Assembly (NCBI RefSeq): GCF_000284295.1
Contig: NC_017093.1
Coordinates: 2,108,001-2,172,000, forward strand
Source: Actinoplanes missouriensis 431
Lineage (GTDB): Bacteria; Actinomycetota; Actinomycetes; Mycobacteriales; Micromonosporaceae
Reading direction: 5' to 3'
Length of the DNA: 64,000 bases
This document shows positions 10,657-19,476 of this stretch, piece after piece. A program made the translations under genes and the position numbers. Position 1 is the first letter of the stretch, and the number at the start of each line of letters is the position of its first letter. The notes beneath the pieces are model-generated. The model saw nothing but the letters and a program-made list of their open reading frames with translations. It was not told the origin of the DNA and did no database searches.

Positions 10657-12510
10657 TCAGCGCTTCCAGGTACGCGCGGCCGTCGTCCTGGTGTTGCCCA
10701 CCTTGTCGACGGCGCGGACCTGCACCTTGAGCTTCTTGCCGTACTTCTTGACCTTGATCTTGAAGGCGTAGCCGGCCTTGTAGTCCTTCGCGACCACCTT
10801 GCCGTTGATGATCAGCTCGACCCGGGCGACGCCGCTCGCGTCGCTGGCCGCGGCCTTGAGGGTCACCGTGCCCTTGACCTTCTTGCCGTTCTTCGGCGCA
10901 CTGGTGATCTTCGCGGCCGGCGCCTTGTTGTCGGCGATGATCCGCCGGTTGTAGACGCCGTAGTTGCCGGCCTTGTCGTACACCCGCCACTGCAGGTTGA
11001 CGTTGCCGTTGAACGTGCCGCTGCTGTAACGCAGCGCGTACGGCGCCGTGTTGTCCCGGCCCACATACCTGCCGTTGGCGTAGAGCAGCGCGTGCGACAG
11101 GCCCGTCCCGCTGTCCGACACCCCGGTCGCGGTGACCGTGACCGCGCCGCGGAACCGCTTGTTCTGCGCGGGGGCGGCGCCGGTGATCCGCGGGGCGGCC
11201 GTGTCGACGCTCGCCACGGCCCGTCCGGCGCGGATCTCGCCGAACTGGGTGAACTTGTACTGCACGCTCTGCCGCGCGGTGCGGGTCAGGCTGTAGGTCA
11301 GCGCCGCGTTGCTGGCCCTCGGGTGCTTCGACTTCTCCAGCGCGAGCACACCGGCGACCAGCGGGGCGGACGCCGACGTGCCGCAGAAATCGTCGTAGTC
11401 GTCGGCGGGATCCGCGGTGCTCAGCCCGGACAGTTCGGCCGCCCAGGTGCAGAACGGCGCCGCGACGTCCACCCAGCCGGCACCGAAGTTGGAGCCGACG
11501 ATCTCGCCTTCCTCGGTCTCGTACAGCGCCCACTCGCCGTCCGGGGCCGTGCCGCCGATGCTCAGCACGCCGGGGTAGGCAGCCGGGTACTGCGGCGTGG
11601 AGACCGCATCGTTGCCCGCCGACGCGACCACCAGGGCACCCTTGCGCTGCGCGTACGCCACGGCGTCGCGCAGGGCCCGGACGTCGCCGGGACCACCGAG
11701 CGACATGTTGATGATCTTCGCCCCCAGGTCGGCCGCGTAGATCACACCGGACGCGACGGTGCTCTGCAAGCCGTCGCCTCTGTGGTCCAGCACCTTGACC
11801 GGCAGGATGCTGCAGGACCAGCAGAGGCCGGCCATGCCCTGCCCGTCGTTGCCCCGGCCGGCGATCAGCGACGCGACAGCGGTGCCGTGGCCGTCGTCGT
11901 CGATCGGCTCGTCGTCGCCGTTGACGAAGTCATAGCCGGACAGAACCCGGCCGGAGAGATCGTCGAACGGCGTGACGCCACTGTCGATCACCGCCACCGT
12001 GATGCCGGAGCCGGTGGTGCTGCTCCACGCGTCCGGCACGCCGATCTGCCGCAGGTCGGTCTGCCTCGGATACTGCGGGTCGTTCGGCGTGACCGCGTCC
12101 GCCGTGACGGTCGCATCCTCCTCGACGTACGCGACGCCGGGTGTGGTTCGCAGCTTGGCGGCGGCCTCGGCGGCCTCCGCCCTCGGCACGCTGACGGTAC
12201 GCACGCCGATCCGGGCGAGCGCGGTGTTGCTCCGCGCGCTGAACCCGCCGACCTTTTTCGCGCTGACGGCGTCGCCGGTCAGCCCGACGATCAGGTCCAC
12301 GGTGGAGCCGGCCGGAGCCGGGGCGTGCCGCCGGGCGGTCGCCGCAGCGTCCGGGAGCGGAATCGTGCCGGCTGCCGCGGCCCGCTTGCGCGCCGCGATG
12401 CCGTCGCCGTCACCGGCCGCGGCGTGTGCTGCCGGCGCGCCGATCGCCGTGGCGACCAGCGCGGCCGGCAGCACCAGCCCCGCCGTGATGCGGTGCGTGA
12501 AGGTTCCCAA
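10657..12510 (-). CDS. Secreted subtilisin-family (S8) serine protease with C-terminal Ig-like domains
   Basis: 617 residues. Signal peptide (residues ~1-30, ending AAHAAA), an I9-type propeptide (about 65-140), and an S8 catalytic domain with Asp in VIDSGV, His in DDGHGTAVAS and Ser in GTSASAPL. The C-terminal ~190 residues hold two Ig-like repeats (each with VTVTATGVSDSGTG- or VTLKAAASDASG-type starts) that probably bind wall or substrate. Start is a TTG at 12510, supported by GGGGGAC 8 nt upstream and by the signal peptide that follows directly. Monocistronic. Confidence 0.88.
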   Translation of the reverse strand: MGTFTHRITAGLVLPAALVATAIGAPAAHAAAGDGDGIAARKRAAAAGTIPLPDAAATARRHAPAPAGSTVDLIVGLTGDAVSAKKVGGFSARSNTALARIGVRTVSVPRAEAAEAAAKLRTTPGVAYVEEDATVTADAVTPNDPQYPRQTDLRQIGVPDAWSSTTGSGITVAVIDSGVTPFDDLSGRVLSGYDFVNGDDEPIDDDGHGTAVASLIAGRGNDGQGMAGLCWSCSILPVKVLDHRGDGLQSTVASGVIYAADLGAKIINMSLGGPGDVRALRDAVAYAQRKGALVVASAGNDAVSTPQYPAAYPGVLSIGGTAPDGEWALYETEEGEIVGSNFGAGWVDVAAPFCTWAAELSGLSTADPADDYDDFCGTSASAPLVAGVLALEKSKHPRASNAALTYSLTRTARQSVQYKFTQFGEIRAGRAVASVDTAAPRITGAAPAQNKRFRGAVTVTATGVSDSGTGLSHALLYANGRYVGRDNTAPYALRYSSGTFNGNVNLQWRVYDKAGNYGVYNRRIIADNKAPAAKITSAPKNGKKVKGTVTLKAAASDASGVARVELIINGKVVAKDYKAGYAFKIKVKKYGKKLKVQVRAVDKVGNTRTTAARTWKR

Positions 12511-12597
12511 TCTGCAGTCCCCCGAGTCGTCGATTGTGGATCGTCGAGATCCTATGCGCGGGGAACGCGTCGCCGGACCTGGCGGTTCGGTTCTTTC

Positions 12598-14406
12598 TTA
12601 CAGCGTGACCCGGTTGCCGCCGATGGTCACGACCAGGGTGCCGTCGCCCGCGTAGGACCAGGCGAGCGCCCCCGTGTACGCCGAGCACCGCGACCCGTTC
12701 GTCCCGGACCAGAACTGGTTCGAGCCGTCCGAGTTCCCGATGATCCGGTCGTTCGTCCCGCTGCCGCTGCGGCAGGACGTGTTGTTGCGGAACACCGAGC
12801 TGCCGGCGTCGAAGTTGAAGTTGCGCTGGGCGTTGTCGACGCTCAGGTTGTTCGAGATCGTCATCGAGCCCGGGTTGCTGTTGTAGGTGAACCCGTGCTT
12901 GCCGTTCTGGTAGGCGATGCTGCGGCGCACCACGTGGTTGACCCCGATGTCCTCGCCGCCGAGCTTGTACCCGTTCCGGTCGCCGTTGCCGGCCTGCCCG
13001 CCGTTGCTCAGCGTGCCGTTGTCGTAGGCCAGCGAGTCCTCGATGGTGACCACGCCGATCGGGCCGGTGTCCGTTTTCGTGTAGAGGTCCCAGCCGTCGT
13101 CGATGTTGTTGTGCGACACCGCGTACCGGAAGACGTTGCCCGAGCCGACGGTCAGCTTCGCGGCGAAACCGTCCGCGTCCTCACCGTCGGAGTCGGCGTT
13201 GTCGTGCGACTCGGCGCTGAGCACCAGGTTGTTCGCGGGCCACTGGCTGTTCGGGGTGGTCGACAGCATCCGGGACAGCTGCAGGCCGGTGTCCCGGTTG
13301 AAGCGGGTGATCGTGCGCTCGAAGATGTTGTTGCTGCCGCCGACGAAGATGCCGTTGTCGCCGGCCCGCTCGACGACGATCCGCTGGACGTGCCAGTAGT
13401 TGCCGTTCACGGCGAGCCCGCGGTTCGCCGGGTCCTCGCTCTGCGCGGCGAAATTCAGGATCGGCACTTCCCCGGGGTACGCGGTGAGCGTCTTGAGCGC
13501 GCCCGGCGTGCCGTTGTTCCCGGCCGGGATGGTGACCGTCTGCGCGTACGCGTAGGTCCCGCCCCGCAGGTAGATCGTGCCGCCCGCCGCGATCCGGCCG
13601 ATCGCCGAGGTCAACGTGGTGGGGCTGGTGACCGTCCCGGCCGCGCCGTCGGTCCCGTTCGGGGCGACGTAGAGCGCGCCCGACGGTGACGGCGGCGGTG
13701 ACGTGGGCGGCGGTGACGAGGACACCGACGGCGACGGGGACGCGGACGAGGGCGTGGGTGACGACGGCGTGGGGGAGGAGGGCGGCGTCCCCGTCGCGTC
13801 GTCCACCACGATGTCGTCGAACCGGCCGGCCGCGTGCTCGGTGAGCAGCCCGATCCGGCCCGCCGCGATCGTGCTGTCGGAGACCGAGCCCACGCTCGTC
13901 CCGTTGACCGAGCCGCTGACCGTGCTGCCGGTGACCGACAGCCGCAGCGTGTAGAACGTGCTCGTCGAGATGCTCTGGGCGAGCGAGCCCAGCACCGTCA
14001 CTGCGCTGCCGTTCATGGTCTCCAGGCGCACCTGGTTGGACCCGGTCAGCGACAGCCGGTACATCTTCGTCGATCCGGCGGCCCGCGCGGTCAGCGCCAC
14101 CACGCCGGCGCTCGACGCGAACGCGGTCGCCTTGACCCGGGCCTGCACCGCGTAGTTGGTCCAGGCGGTCGACCCGGCGAACTGGCGGGCCCGCTCGCTG
14201 CCCGTGTCGCTCTGCTGGAGCACCCGCGAGCCGTCGCTGATCACCGACCACGTGCCGCCCGATTTCGACCAGCCGGACGTGCTGCCGGACTCGAAGTCGG
14301 CGCTGAACACGGTCGCCGCTTCGGCGCTGGCCACCGTGGCGACCAGGCCGGCGGTCACCGCCGCGGCGAGCCCGCCCGCCAGAATGAGCCGTCGGGTTGG
14401 TGTCAT
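12598..14406 (-). CDS. Secreted pectate-lyase-like (PL9) beta-helix protein
   Basis: 602 residues. Signal peptide (~1-30), a concanavalin-like jelly-roll domain (about 35-205, FSADFESGSTSGW...), a Ser/Pro linker (about 207-245), and a right-handed beta-helix (about 247-600) opening with LYVAPNGTDGAAG, the usual start of PL9-type polysaccharide lyases. Repeated turns with Asn ladders (HNNIDDGWDLYT, NGYKLGGEDI) support the fold. Likely substrate pectin or another acidic plant polysaccharide. Start at 14406 follows AGGAGA. Not functionally linked to the steroid genes. Confidence 0.82.
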   Translation of the reverse strand: MTPTRRLILAGGLAAAVTAGLVATVASAEAATVFSADFESGSTSGWSKSGGTWSVISDGSRVLQQSDTGSERARQFAGSTAWTNYAVQARVKATAFASSAGVVALTARAAGSTKMYRLSLTGSNQVRLETMNGSAVTVLGSLAQSISTSTFYTLRLSVTGSTVSGSVNGTSVGSVSDSTIAAGRIGLLTEHAAGRFDDIVVDDATGTPPSSPTPSSPTPSSASPSPSVSSSPPPTSPPPSPSGALYVAPNGTDGAAGTVTSPTTLTSAIGRIAAGGTIYLRGGTYAYAQTVTIPAGNNGTPGALKTLTAYPGEVPILNFAAQSEDPANRGLAVNGNYWHVQRIVVERAGDNGIFVGGSNNIFERTITRFNRDTGLQLSRMLSTTPNSQWPANNLVLSAESHDNADSDGEDADGFAAKLTVGSGNVFRYAVSHNNIDDGWDLYTKTDTGPIGVVTIEDSLAYDNGTLSNGGQAGNGDRNGYKLGGEDIGVNHVVRRSIAYQNGKHGFTYNSNPGSMTISNNLSVDNAQRNFNFDAGSSVFRNNTSCRSGSGTNDRIIGNSDGSNQFWSGTNGSRCSAYTGALAWSYAGDGTLVVTIGGNRVTL

Positions 14407-14565
14407 TCTTTCTCCTGACCGAGAATGGACACCGCCGAACAATGGCGCCAAAGGATATCCGCAGGTGGGGATGGGTCCGGCGGTGAGAGGGGAACGACAG
14501 AAATCTCTCACCGCCGATATAAGGCAGTCAATGAATTCGATTTGCAGGTTTGTTGCAGAAATGCG

Positions 14566-16164
14566 TTAGGCGTGGGCGGCCAGGAACCGGTCGAGGCAGC
14601 GTTCCGCGTTCGCCGTGATGGTCAGCGCCGGGTTCGCGAGCGCCGCCGAGCCGGGCAGCAGAGCGCCGTCCACGCAGTACAGGTTCTCGTACCCGGCGAC
14701 CTTGCCGCCGAAGTCGGTGGCCCGGCCCATCACCAGGCCGCCGAGCGGGTGATAGGTGTTCCGCGAGCCCAGTCCCATCCCGGTGTTGCGGTCGTAGGAG
14801 GGCAGCCCGGTCAGCAGGCTGCCCCGGCTGCCCTCGGTGGCCCACCAGAGCCGGGTCGCGAGGTCCCGGCCGGCCCGGTCCGCCGCCGTCTCCATCTCCG
14901 CGTACGGCCAGTAGACCTTGCCGCCGCCGGTCGCCGCGTCGTAGCGGATCTCCCCGCGCTCACTCACCAGGCTGGTGATCAGGTGCGCCGTGGTGTTCGG
15001 CAGCCAGGACGGCATCGGCGCCGACTCCCACGCCATCGCCGCGGGCGCGTACGGGTTCGAGTCGTCGTAGAACTTGACGTTCCCCGGCCCGCCCTGCGCG
15101 CTGCCGACCGGCTTGCGCAGGTTGAGCCGGGCCACCAGGAAGTCGCCGTTGTTGCCCCAGCCCTTGCCGACCTCGGTGCCGGTGAGCCGGGGCAGCCCGC
15201 CGCGCGCCCGGGAGCCGAGCAGCAGCGATGTCGTGTTCAGCGATCCGGCCGCGAGGAACAGGTAGTCGGCGGCGAACGTCTTGGTGGCCAGCACCGCCCC
15301 GGTCTCGTCGATCTGCCGCGCGGTCGCCTCGATGCGATCAGAACCGGACACCTCGCGCAGGGACGTGACCTCGTGCAGCGGCAGCACGGAGACCCTGCCG
15401 GTCGCCTCGGCCCACTTCAGGTAGTTGTGGTCCACGCTGTTCTTGGCGCCCGAGTTGCTGCCGAACGGGCCCTCGCCGATCGCGTGGCACTTGACCACCC
15501 GACCGGCCAGCTCGTCGCGGATCACATCCCAGTTCACGCCGAAGGGCACCGGCACGGCGGCGCGGCCGAACTCCGACAGGTATTGCAGCCAGCTCCTCGC
15601 TCCGACGTACTGCGGATGGTTCTGGATGTCCGAAGGGATGGGCGCGGCGCCGAGACTCTGCCGGGCTCGGGGCCAGTAGGTCTGCTCGAACTCGGAGTAC
15701 GGCAGCTCGGCGGGGTAGACCTTCTCCCAGTCGGCGCGGCGGGGCTGGGGCAGGAACATGCCGATCACCAGGGAGCCGCCGCCCACACCGGCCCCGCACA
15801 TCACCTGGATGCCGTCGCCGACGTGTTTCTGGATGAGGCCGGCCCGGCGCTCGATGGGCTTGCTGGTGTCCAGGCCGAGCGGCGGCCGGTCACCGAACCA
15901 CGCACATCGCCAGTCCGGGTTGCTGATCGTGCAGAACGTCGTCCCGGAGCCGTCCACAGTCCACCGTCGTCCCCGTTCAAGAACGGTCACGACCATTCCT
16001 GCCTGAGCGAGCCGCCAGGCCGCGACGGCCCCACCGAAACCACTCCCGATCACCAGCGCGGTCCTTCCCTGCAGCGCCGGGAGGGCGGGCAGCGTGCCGG
16101 CCGCCGCGAGGGCGCCGATCCGCAATACGTCACGGCGGGTCACGCTGCGATGGGTGATGTTCAC
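14566..16164 (-). CDS. choD: Cholesterol oxidase (GMC family), Tat-exported
   Basis: FAD enzyme oxidising and isomerising cholesterol to cholest-4-en-3-one, using O2 and giving H2O2. 532 residues. Seen: twin-arginine signal (SVTRRDVLRIG, residues 7-17) with a hydrophobic stretch, dinucleotide loop VIGSGFGGAVAA, MCGAGVGGGSLV, the catalytic-His segment YHPLGGLVMGRATD and NPALTITANAER, where Streptomyces cholesterol oxidase has its active-site Asn. GTG start at 16164 follows GGGAG and overlaps the ltp3 stop (GTGA), so it is the last gene of the DUF35-ltp4-ltp3 operon. Confidence 0.88.
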   Translation of the reverse strand: MNITHRSVTRRDVLRIGALAAAGTLPALPALQGRTALVIGSGFGGAVAAWRLAQAGMVVTVLERGRRWTVDGSGTTFCTISNPDWRCAWFGDRPPLGLDTSKPIERRAGLIQKHVGDGIQVMCGAGVGGGSLVIGMFLPQPRRADWEKVYPAELPYSEFEQTYWPRARQSLGAAPIPSDIQNHPQYVGARSWLQYLSEFGRAAVPVPFGVNWDVIRDELAGRVVKCHAIGEGPFGSNSGAKNSVDHNYLKWAEATGRVSVLPLHEVTSLREVSGSDRIEATARQIDETGAVLATKTFAADYLFLAAGSLNTTSLLLGSRARGGLPRLTGTEVGKGWGNNGDFLVARLNLRKPVGSAQGGPGNVKFYDDSNPYAPAAMAWESAPMPSWLPNTTAHLITSLVSERGEIRYDAATGGGKVYWPYAEMETAADRAGRDLATRLWWATEGSRGSLLTGLPSYDRNTGMGLGSRNTYHPLGGLVMGRATDFGGKVAGYENLYCVDGALLPGSAALANPALTITANAERCLDRFLAAHA

Positions 16165-17312
16165 GGGTGTCTCCCTACGACCCACATCGAGAAGAACTGC
16201 GATCCGCCCCCGTACGCGTGACCGAGCGCCGTAGCGGCGTCCGCCACCTGGTGTTCGCCCGCCCGGCCCATCACCTGCATCGCCGACTCGGCGAACCGCA
16301 GCAGGCCGGACGCGCCGATCGGGTTGGAGCAGAGCACCCCGCCGGAGGGGTTGACGGGCAGCCGGCCGCCGATCCGGGTCTCGCCGGACTCGGTGAGCTT
16401 CCAGCCCTGGCCCGGACCGGCAAAGCCGAGGTTCTCCAGCCACATCGGCTCGAACCAGGAGAACGGCACGTAGATCTCGGCGACGTCCACCTCGTCGAGC
16501 GGATCGGTGATCCCGGCCGCCGTCCACAGCGCTTGCGCGGCTTCCGCGCCGGCCTGCGGGTTCACGTGGTCCTTGCCGGAGTAGAAGGTCGGCTCGGTGC
16601 GCATCGCGGTGGCCCGGATCCAGGCGACCTGCCGGGACGACGCCTCGGCCGCCTCCTGGTCGCCGAGCACCACCGCGCACGCGCCGTCCGATGACGGACA
16701 CGTCTCGTCGTAGCGGATCGGGTCCCAGAGCATCGGCGAGGCCTGCACCGATTCCAGGGTGATGTCCGGTTGCCGCAGATGGGCGTACGGGTTGAGCGCG
16801 CCGTTCCGCCGGTCCTTGACGGCGACCATCGCCCCGACGTGCCCCGGCACGCCGAAACGCCGGATGTAGGACCTGATGTGCGGCGCGAAGTACCCGCCCG
16901 CACCGGCCCCGATCGGCGCGGTGAACGGCGGCTGGACCGACAGCGCCCACATCGCGTTCGACTCGGACTGCTTCTCGAACGCCACCGCGAGCACCCGCCG
17001 GTGCACGCCGGCCCGGATCAGGCTGGTCGCGACGATCGCCGTCGCGCCGCCGACCGAACCGGCCGTGTGCACCCGGAGCAGCGGTTTCCCGGCCGCGCCG
17101 ATCGCGTCGGCGAGGAACAGCTCGGGCATCATCACGCCCTCGAAGAGGTCGGGCGCCTTGCCGAGCACGACGGCGTCGATCTGCGACCAGTCGGTCTCCG
17201 CGTCGGCGAGGGCGCGGTCGATCGCCTCCCGGCAGAGACCGGCCATCGAGACGTCGGTGCGGCGGGTGCGGTGGTGGGTCTGCCCCGCGCCGAGCACGGC
17301 CGCGCGTCTCAT
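16161..17312 (-). CDS. ltp3: Thiolase-like lipid-transfer protein Ltp3
   Basis: 383 residues of the SCP2-thiolase fold without the classical nucleophilic thiolase motif set. Members paired with DUF35 partners can act as aldol lyases on steroid CoA thioesters. Seen: HTAGSVGGATAIV in the nucleophile-loop position (Ser-Val instead of a clear Cys), DETCPSSDGACAVVL, VAEIYVPFSWFEPM and NPSGGVLCSNPIGASGLLRF. The order DUF35-Ltp4-Ltp3 is the same as Rv3521-Rv3522-Rv3523, supporting the name. Overlaps both neighbours by 4 nt. Confidence 0.8.
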   Translation of the reverse strand: MRRAAVLGAGQTHHRTRRTDVSMAGLCREAIDRALADAETDWSQIDAVVLGKAPDLFEGVMMPELFLADAIGAAGKPLLRVHTAGSVGGATAIVATSLIRAGVHRRVLAVAFEKQSESNAMWALSVQPPFTAPIGAGAGGYFAPHIRSYIRRFGVPGHVGAMVAVKDRRNGALNPYAHLRQPDITLESVQASPMLWDPIRYDETCPSSDGACAVVLGDQEAAEASSRQVAWIRATAMRTEPTFYSGKDHVNPQAGAEAAQALWTAAGITDPLDEVDVAEIYVPFSWFEPMWLENLGFAGPGQGWKLTESGETRIGGRLPVNPSGGVLCSNPIGASGLLRFAESAMQVMGRAGEHQVADAATALGHAYGGGSQFFSMWVVGRHP

Positions 17313-18304
17313 CGGTCCCTCCCGAGCACGCAGATCAGGTTCTGCTGCAACGCCGGTCCGCTGGTGGCGTGCGCCGCGGCCCGCTCCGCCCGGCCCGACA
17401 TGATCTCCTCAGCGGCAGCGCCGATCCGGGACAGCCCGGCCGAGAACATCGCGTCGCCGTCGGTCCCGATGAACCGGGAACTCCCCGTGATGCCGAGCGC
17501 GTGCCGCAGCAGCAACTCCTGATGCGTGAACGGCGCGTGCAGGGCCACCACGTCCACGTCGTGATCCAGTCCCGCGTCGCGGGCCGCCGCGGACGCCGAG
17601 GGGACCGTCGTCAGATCCCGCTCGCCGAGTCCCTGCGGGTCGATCCGGTGCGCGATCCCGGTGATCCACGCGGGTCTCTCCCGGTGCCGGCTCGCACGCT
17701 CGCCGCCGGCCAGCACGACGGCCGCGGCGCCGTCCGTCACCCGCGCCACGTCGTGGGCACGCAGCGGGTCCGCCAGGTACGGGTGACCGAGCAGCTCCTC
17801 GGCGCTCCCGCCGGAATCCCGCGCCGCCACCTCGGCCATGTCCCGTTCGGTGAACAGTCCGGCGGCGATCCCGATCCGCGCCTGCAGCGCCGCCACACTC
17901 ACCGCGTCCGGCCACAGCGGCGCGACCGTGTACGGATCGAGCTGGAGTGCCAGAACACGGTGCACGTCGCCGGCCGTGGCCTTGCCGAACCCGTACACCA
18001 GCGCGGTCTCCGCCTCGCCGGCCAGGATCTTCAGGTACGCCTCGTAGAGTGCCCACGCCGCGTCCATCTCCACGTGCGACTCGGCGATCGGCGGCACCGC
18101 CCCGATCGCGTCCACCGCGTTGACGAACGAGAACGCCCGCCCGGCCAGATAGTCCGACGAGCCGGAGCACCAGAAGTCGACCTCCCGGCGGCCGAGGCCG
18201 GCCCGGTCCAGGGCCTGCTCGAAGACCGGGACCAGGGTCTCCACCCCGCTCGTGGTGACCGACCGGTCCGAGGCGGCGAACCCGATGACGGCAACCTCGC
18301 TCAT
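17309..18304 (-). CDS. ltp4: Thiolase-like lipid-transfer protein Ltp4
   Basis: 331 residues, SCP2-thiolase fold, orthologue of Rv3522 by position and size class. Seen: CSGSSDYLAGRAFSFVNAVDAIGA in the substrate-loop region, HVEMDAAWALYEAYLKILAGEAETALVYGFGKAT and ALHAPFTHQELLL. The expected C-terminal thiolase Cys loop is not conserved. Start is the ATG at 18304 with GGAGG 8 nt upstream; it is the downstream copy of a duplicated start region. Overlaps ltp3 by 4 nt. Confidence 0.8.
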   Translation of the reverse strand: MSEVAVIGFAASDRSVTTSGVETLVPVFEQALDRAGLGRREVDFWCSGSSDYLAGRAFSFVNAVDAIGAVPPIAESHVEMDAAWALYEAYLKILAGEAETALVYGFGKATAGDVHRVLALQLDPYTVAPLWPDAVSVAALQARIGIAAGLFTERDMAEVAARDSGGSAEELLGHPYLADPLRAHDVARVTDGAAAVVLAGGERASRHRERPAWITGIAHRIDPQGLGERDLTTVPSASAAARDAGLDHDVDVVALHAPFTHQELLLRHALGITGSSRFIGTDGDAMFSAGLSRIGAAAEEIMSGRAERAAAHATSGPALQQNLICVLGRDR

Positions 18305-18457
18305 GTCGCCCCCTCCGCTTCGCTCCGGCGTCGACATGAGTTCATGACTGAGCCGGCCGATTCGCTCGCAAGCTCGCTCATGTCGCCCCCTCCGCTTCGC
18401 TCCGGCGTCGACATGAGTTCATGACTGAGCCGGCCGATTCGCTCGCAAGCTCGCTCA
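18301..18457. repeat. Perfect 77-bp tandem duplication between the DUF35 gene and ltp4
   Basis: Copy 1 covers 18301-18377 and copy 2 18378-18454, with no base difference that I can find, and the next three bases continue the match. On the minus strand each copy carries a GGAGGGGG ribosome site and an ATGAGCGAG start. This creates two identical 26-residue reading frames (MSELASESAGSV...; 18378-18458 and 18301-18381) chained by ATGA overlaps from the DUF35 stop to the ltp4 start. Motifs such as GAGCGAGCTTGCGAGCGAA and CGGAGCGAAGCGGAGGGGG look like a recurrent gene-junction repeat. Confidence 0.9.
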
Positions 18458-19375
18458 TTGGTGCTCCGCGTAACTCTCGTAGGGCGCGTCCGGCTCGTCG
18501 GCCGGCTCGAAGTGCGCGATGTTCTCCGGGGTGAACGTCCACGCCGAGCGGTCCCGCCAGACCGCGACGACCCGCATCCCCATCCGCACGCTCGCGGCGT
18601 CCAGCCCCAGGATCAGGTGCGGGATCGGGATGTCCGCGCCGTCCAGCAGGACCTGGGCCACGACGTACGGCGGTGGCAGCCGCTGCCCGGCGAACGGCAC
18701 GTTCACCACGCAGAACGTGGTGACGGTTCCCCGGTCGGCGACTGCGACGACCTCGCCGGGCGCCACGCCGTCGGCCGGGCAGACGCGGGGCGGGACGTAG
18801 ACCTTGCGACAGGCCGGGCAGCGCTGCCCGATCAACCGGCCCTCGGCGAGCGCCCGCAGGTAGGCGTCCTCCTCGTCGGAGGTGGTGTGCCGGTAGTGCA
18901 GCCGGATCGGCGTGGTCATGATCTCGACAGGTGGTCCCGGTTCGGGAGTCTCCTGACGCTCGGCCTCGCCCGGCTCGAAGCACGCGATGTCGGTGATGTG
19001 GCCGGCTCGCACGGGAGCCCAGCGGACCCGTACCCGTGCACCGGTCTTGATCGTGGAAGGCGCCGCGGCGTCCACCGCGTGCAGCAGGGTGGTGTCGGCG
19101 CCGTCGAGCCTGATCAGCGCCCAGGCGAAAGGGCGGTCCAGGGGCTGGCCCTCGAGCGGGCGCGCGTTCCACGTCCAGCTGACCACCGTGCCCGTCGGCG
19201 CCACCTCGACCAGCTCGGTCACCGGCTCGTGCGTGATCGGGTCGAACTCCAGCGGCGGCACGTGCACGCGTCCGTCGGAGGTCCGGCCGCCGAGCACCCG
19301 GCCGTCGCGCAGCCCCGCCATGAACCGGCCCAGCACCGGCCCCAGCGAGCGGGTGTAATCGAAGGCGATCGTCAT
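18455..19375 (-). CDS. Double OB-fold (DUF35/ChsH2-type) partner of lipid-transfer thiolases
   Basis: 306 residues containing two tandem DUF35 OB-fold units (about 20-140 and 165-295). Only the second has a zinc-ribbon motif (CPACRKVYVPPRVCP); the first has lost its cysteines. Members form complexes with Ltp thiolase-like proteins for steroid side-chain cleavage; position and size match Rv3521. The ATG at 19375 follows GGAAG and lies 22 bp from a KstR operator, so this gene opens the operon that runs through ltp4, ltp3 and the cholesterol oxidase. Confidence 0.82.
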   Translation of the reverse strand: MTIAFDYTRSLGPVLGRFMAGLRDGRVLGGRTSDGRVHVPPLEFDPITHEPVTELVEVAPTGTVVSWTWNARPLEGQPLDRPFAWALIRLDGADTTLLHAVDAAAPSTIKTGARVRVRWAPVRAGHITDIACFEPGEAERQETPEPGPPVEIMTTPIRLHYRHTTSDEEDAYLRALAEGRLIGQRCPACRKVYVPPRVCPADGVAPGEVVAVADRGTVTTFCVVNVPFAGQRLPPPYVVAQVLLDGADIPIPHLILGLDAASVRMGMRVVAVWRDRSAWTFTPENIAHFEPADEPDAPYESYAEHQ

Positions 19376-19396
19376 CGGCGCTTCCACGCCGTTGAG

Positions 19397-19410
19397 TGAA
19401 ACACGTTCCA
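19397..19410. promoter_or_regulatory. KstR operator, DUF35 side
   Basis: TGAAACACGTTCCA matches TnnAACnnGTTnnA at every fixed base, 22 bp upstream of the DUF35 start. Confidence 0.8.
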
Positions 19411-19420
19411 ACTTTGCCCG

Positions 19421-19434
19421 GCAAGCATGCTTGC
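19421..19434. promoter_or_regulatory. 14-bp palindrome GCAAGCATGCTTGC between two KstR operators
   Basis: A perfect palindrome whose half-sites (CAAGCA/TGCTTG) are those of the KstR2 site at 1399 but with no spacer rather than 2 bp. It may be a second TetR-family site in this divergent promoter; the spacing difference makes KstR2 binding uncertain. Confidence 0.45.
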
Positions 19435-19452
19435 TGGCGGCTTTTCGAGCGA

Positions 19453-19466
19453 TGGAACGAGTTATA
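19453..19466. promoter_or_regulatory. KstR operator, acyl-CoA synthetase side
   Basis: TGGAACGAGTTATA matches TnnAACnnGTTnnA at every fixed base and ends 10 bp before the ATG at 19477. There is no clear ribosome site between, so the transcript may be leaderless or short-leadered. Confidence 0.78.
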
Positions 19467-19476
19467 GAGTCGCGGC

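Noticed and set aside
11092..13689. 865-codon open frame opposite the subtilisin and pectate lyase genes
   Set aside because: Spans two real genes with signal peptides and catalytic motifs on the other strand; composition is that of an antisense frame.
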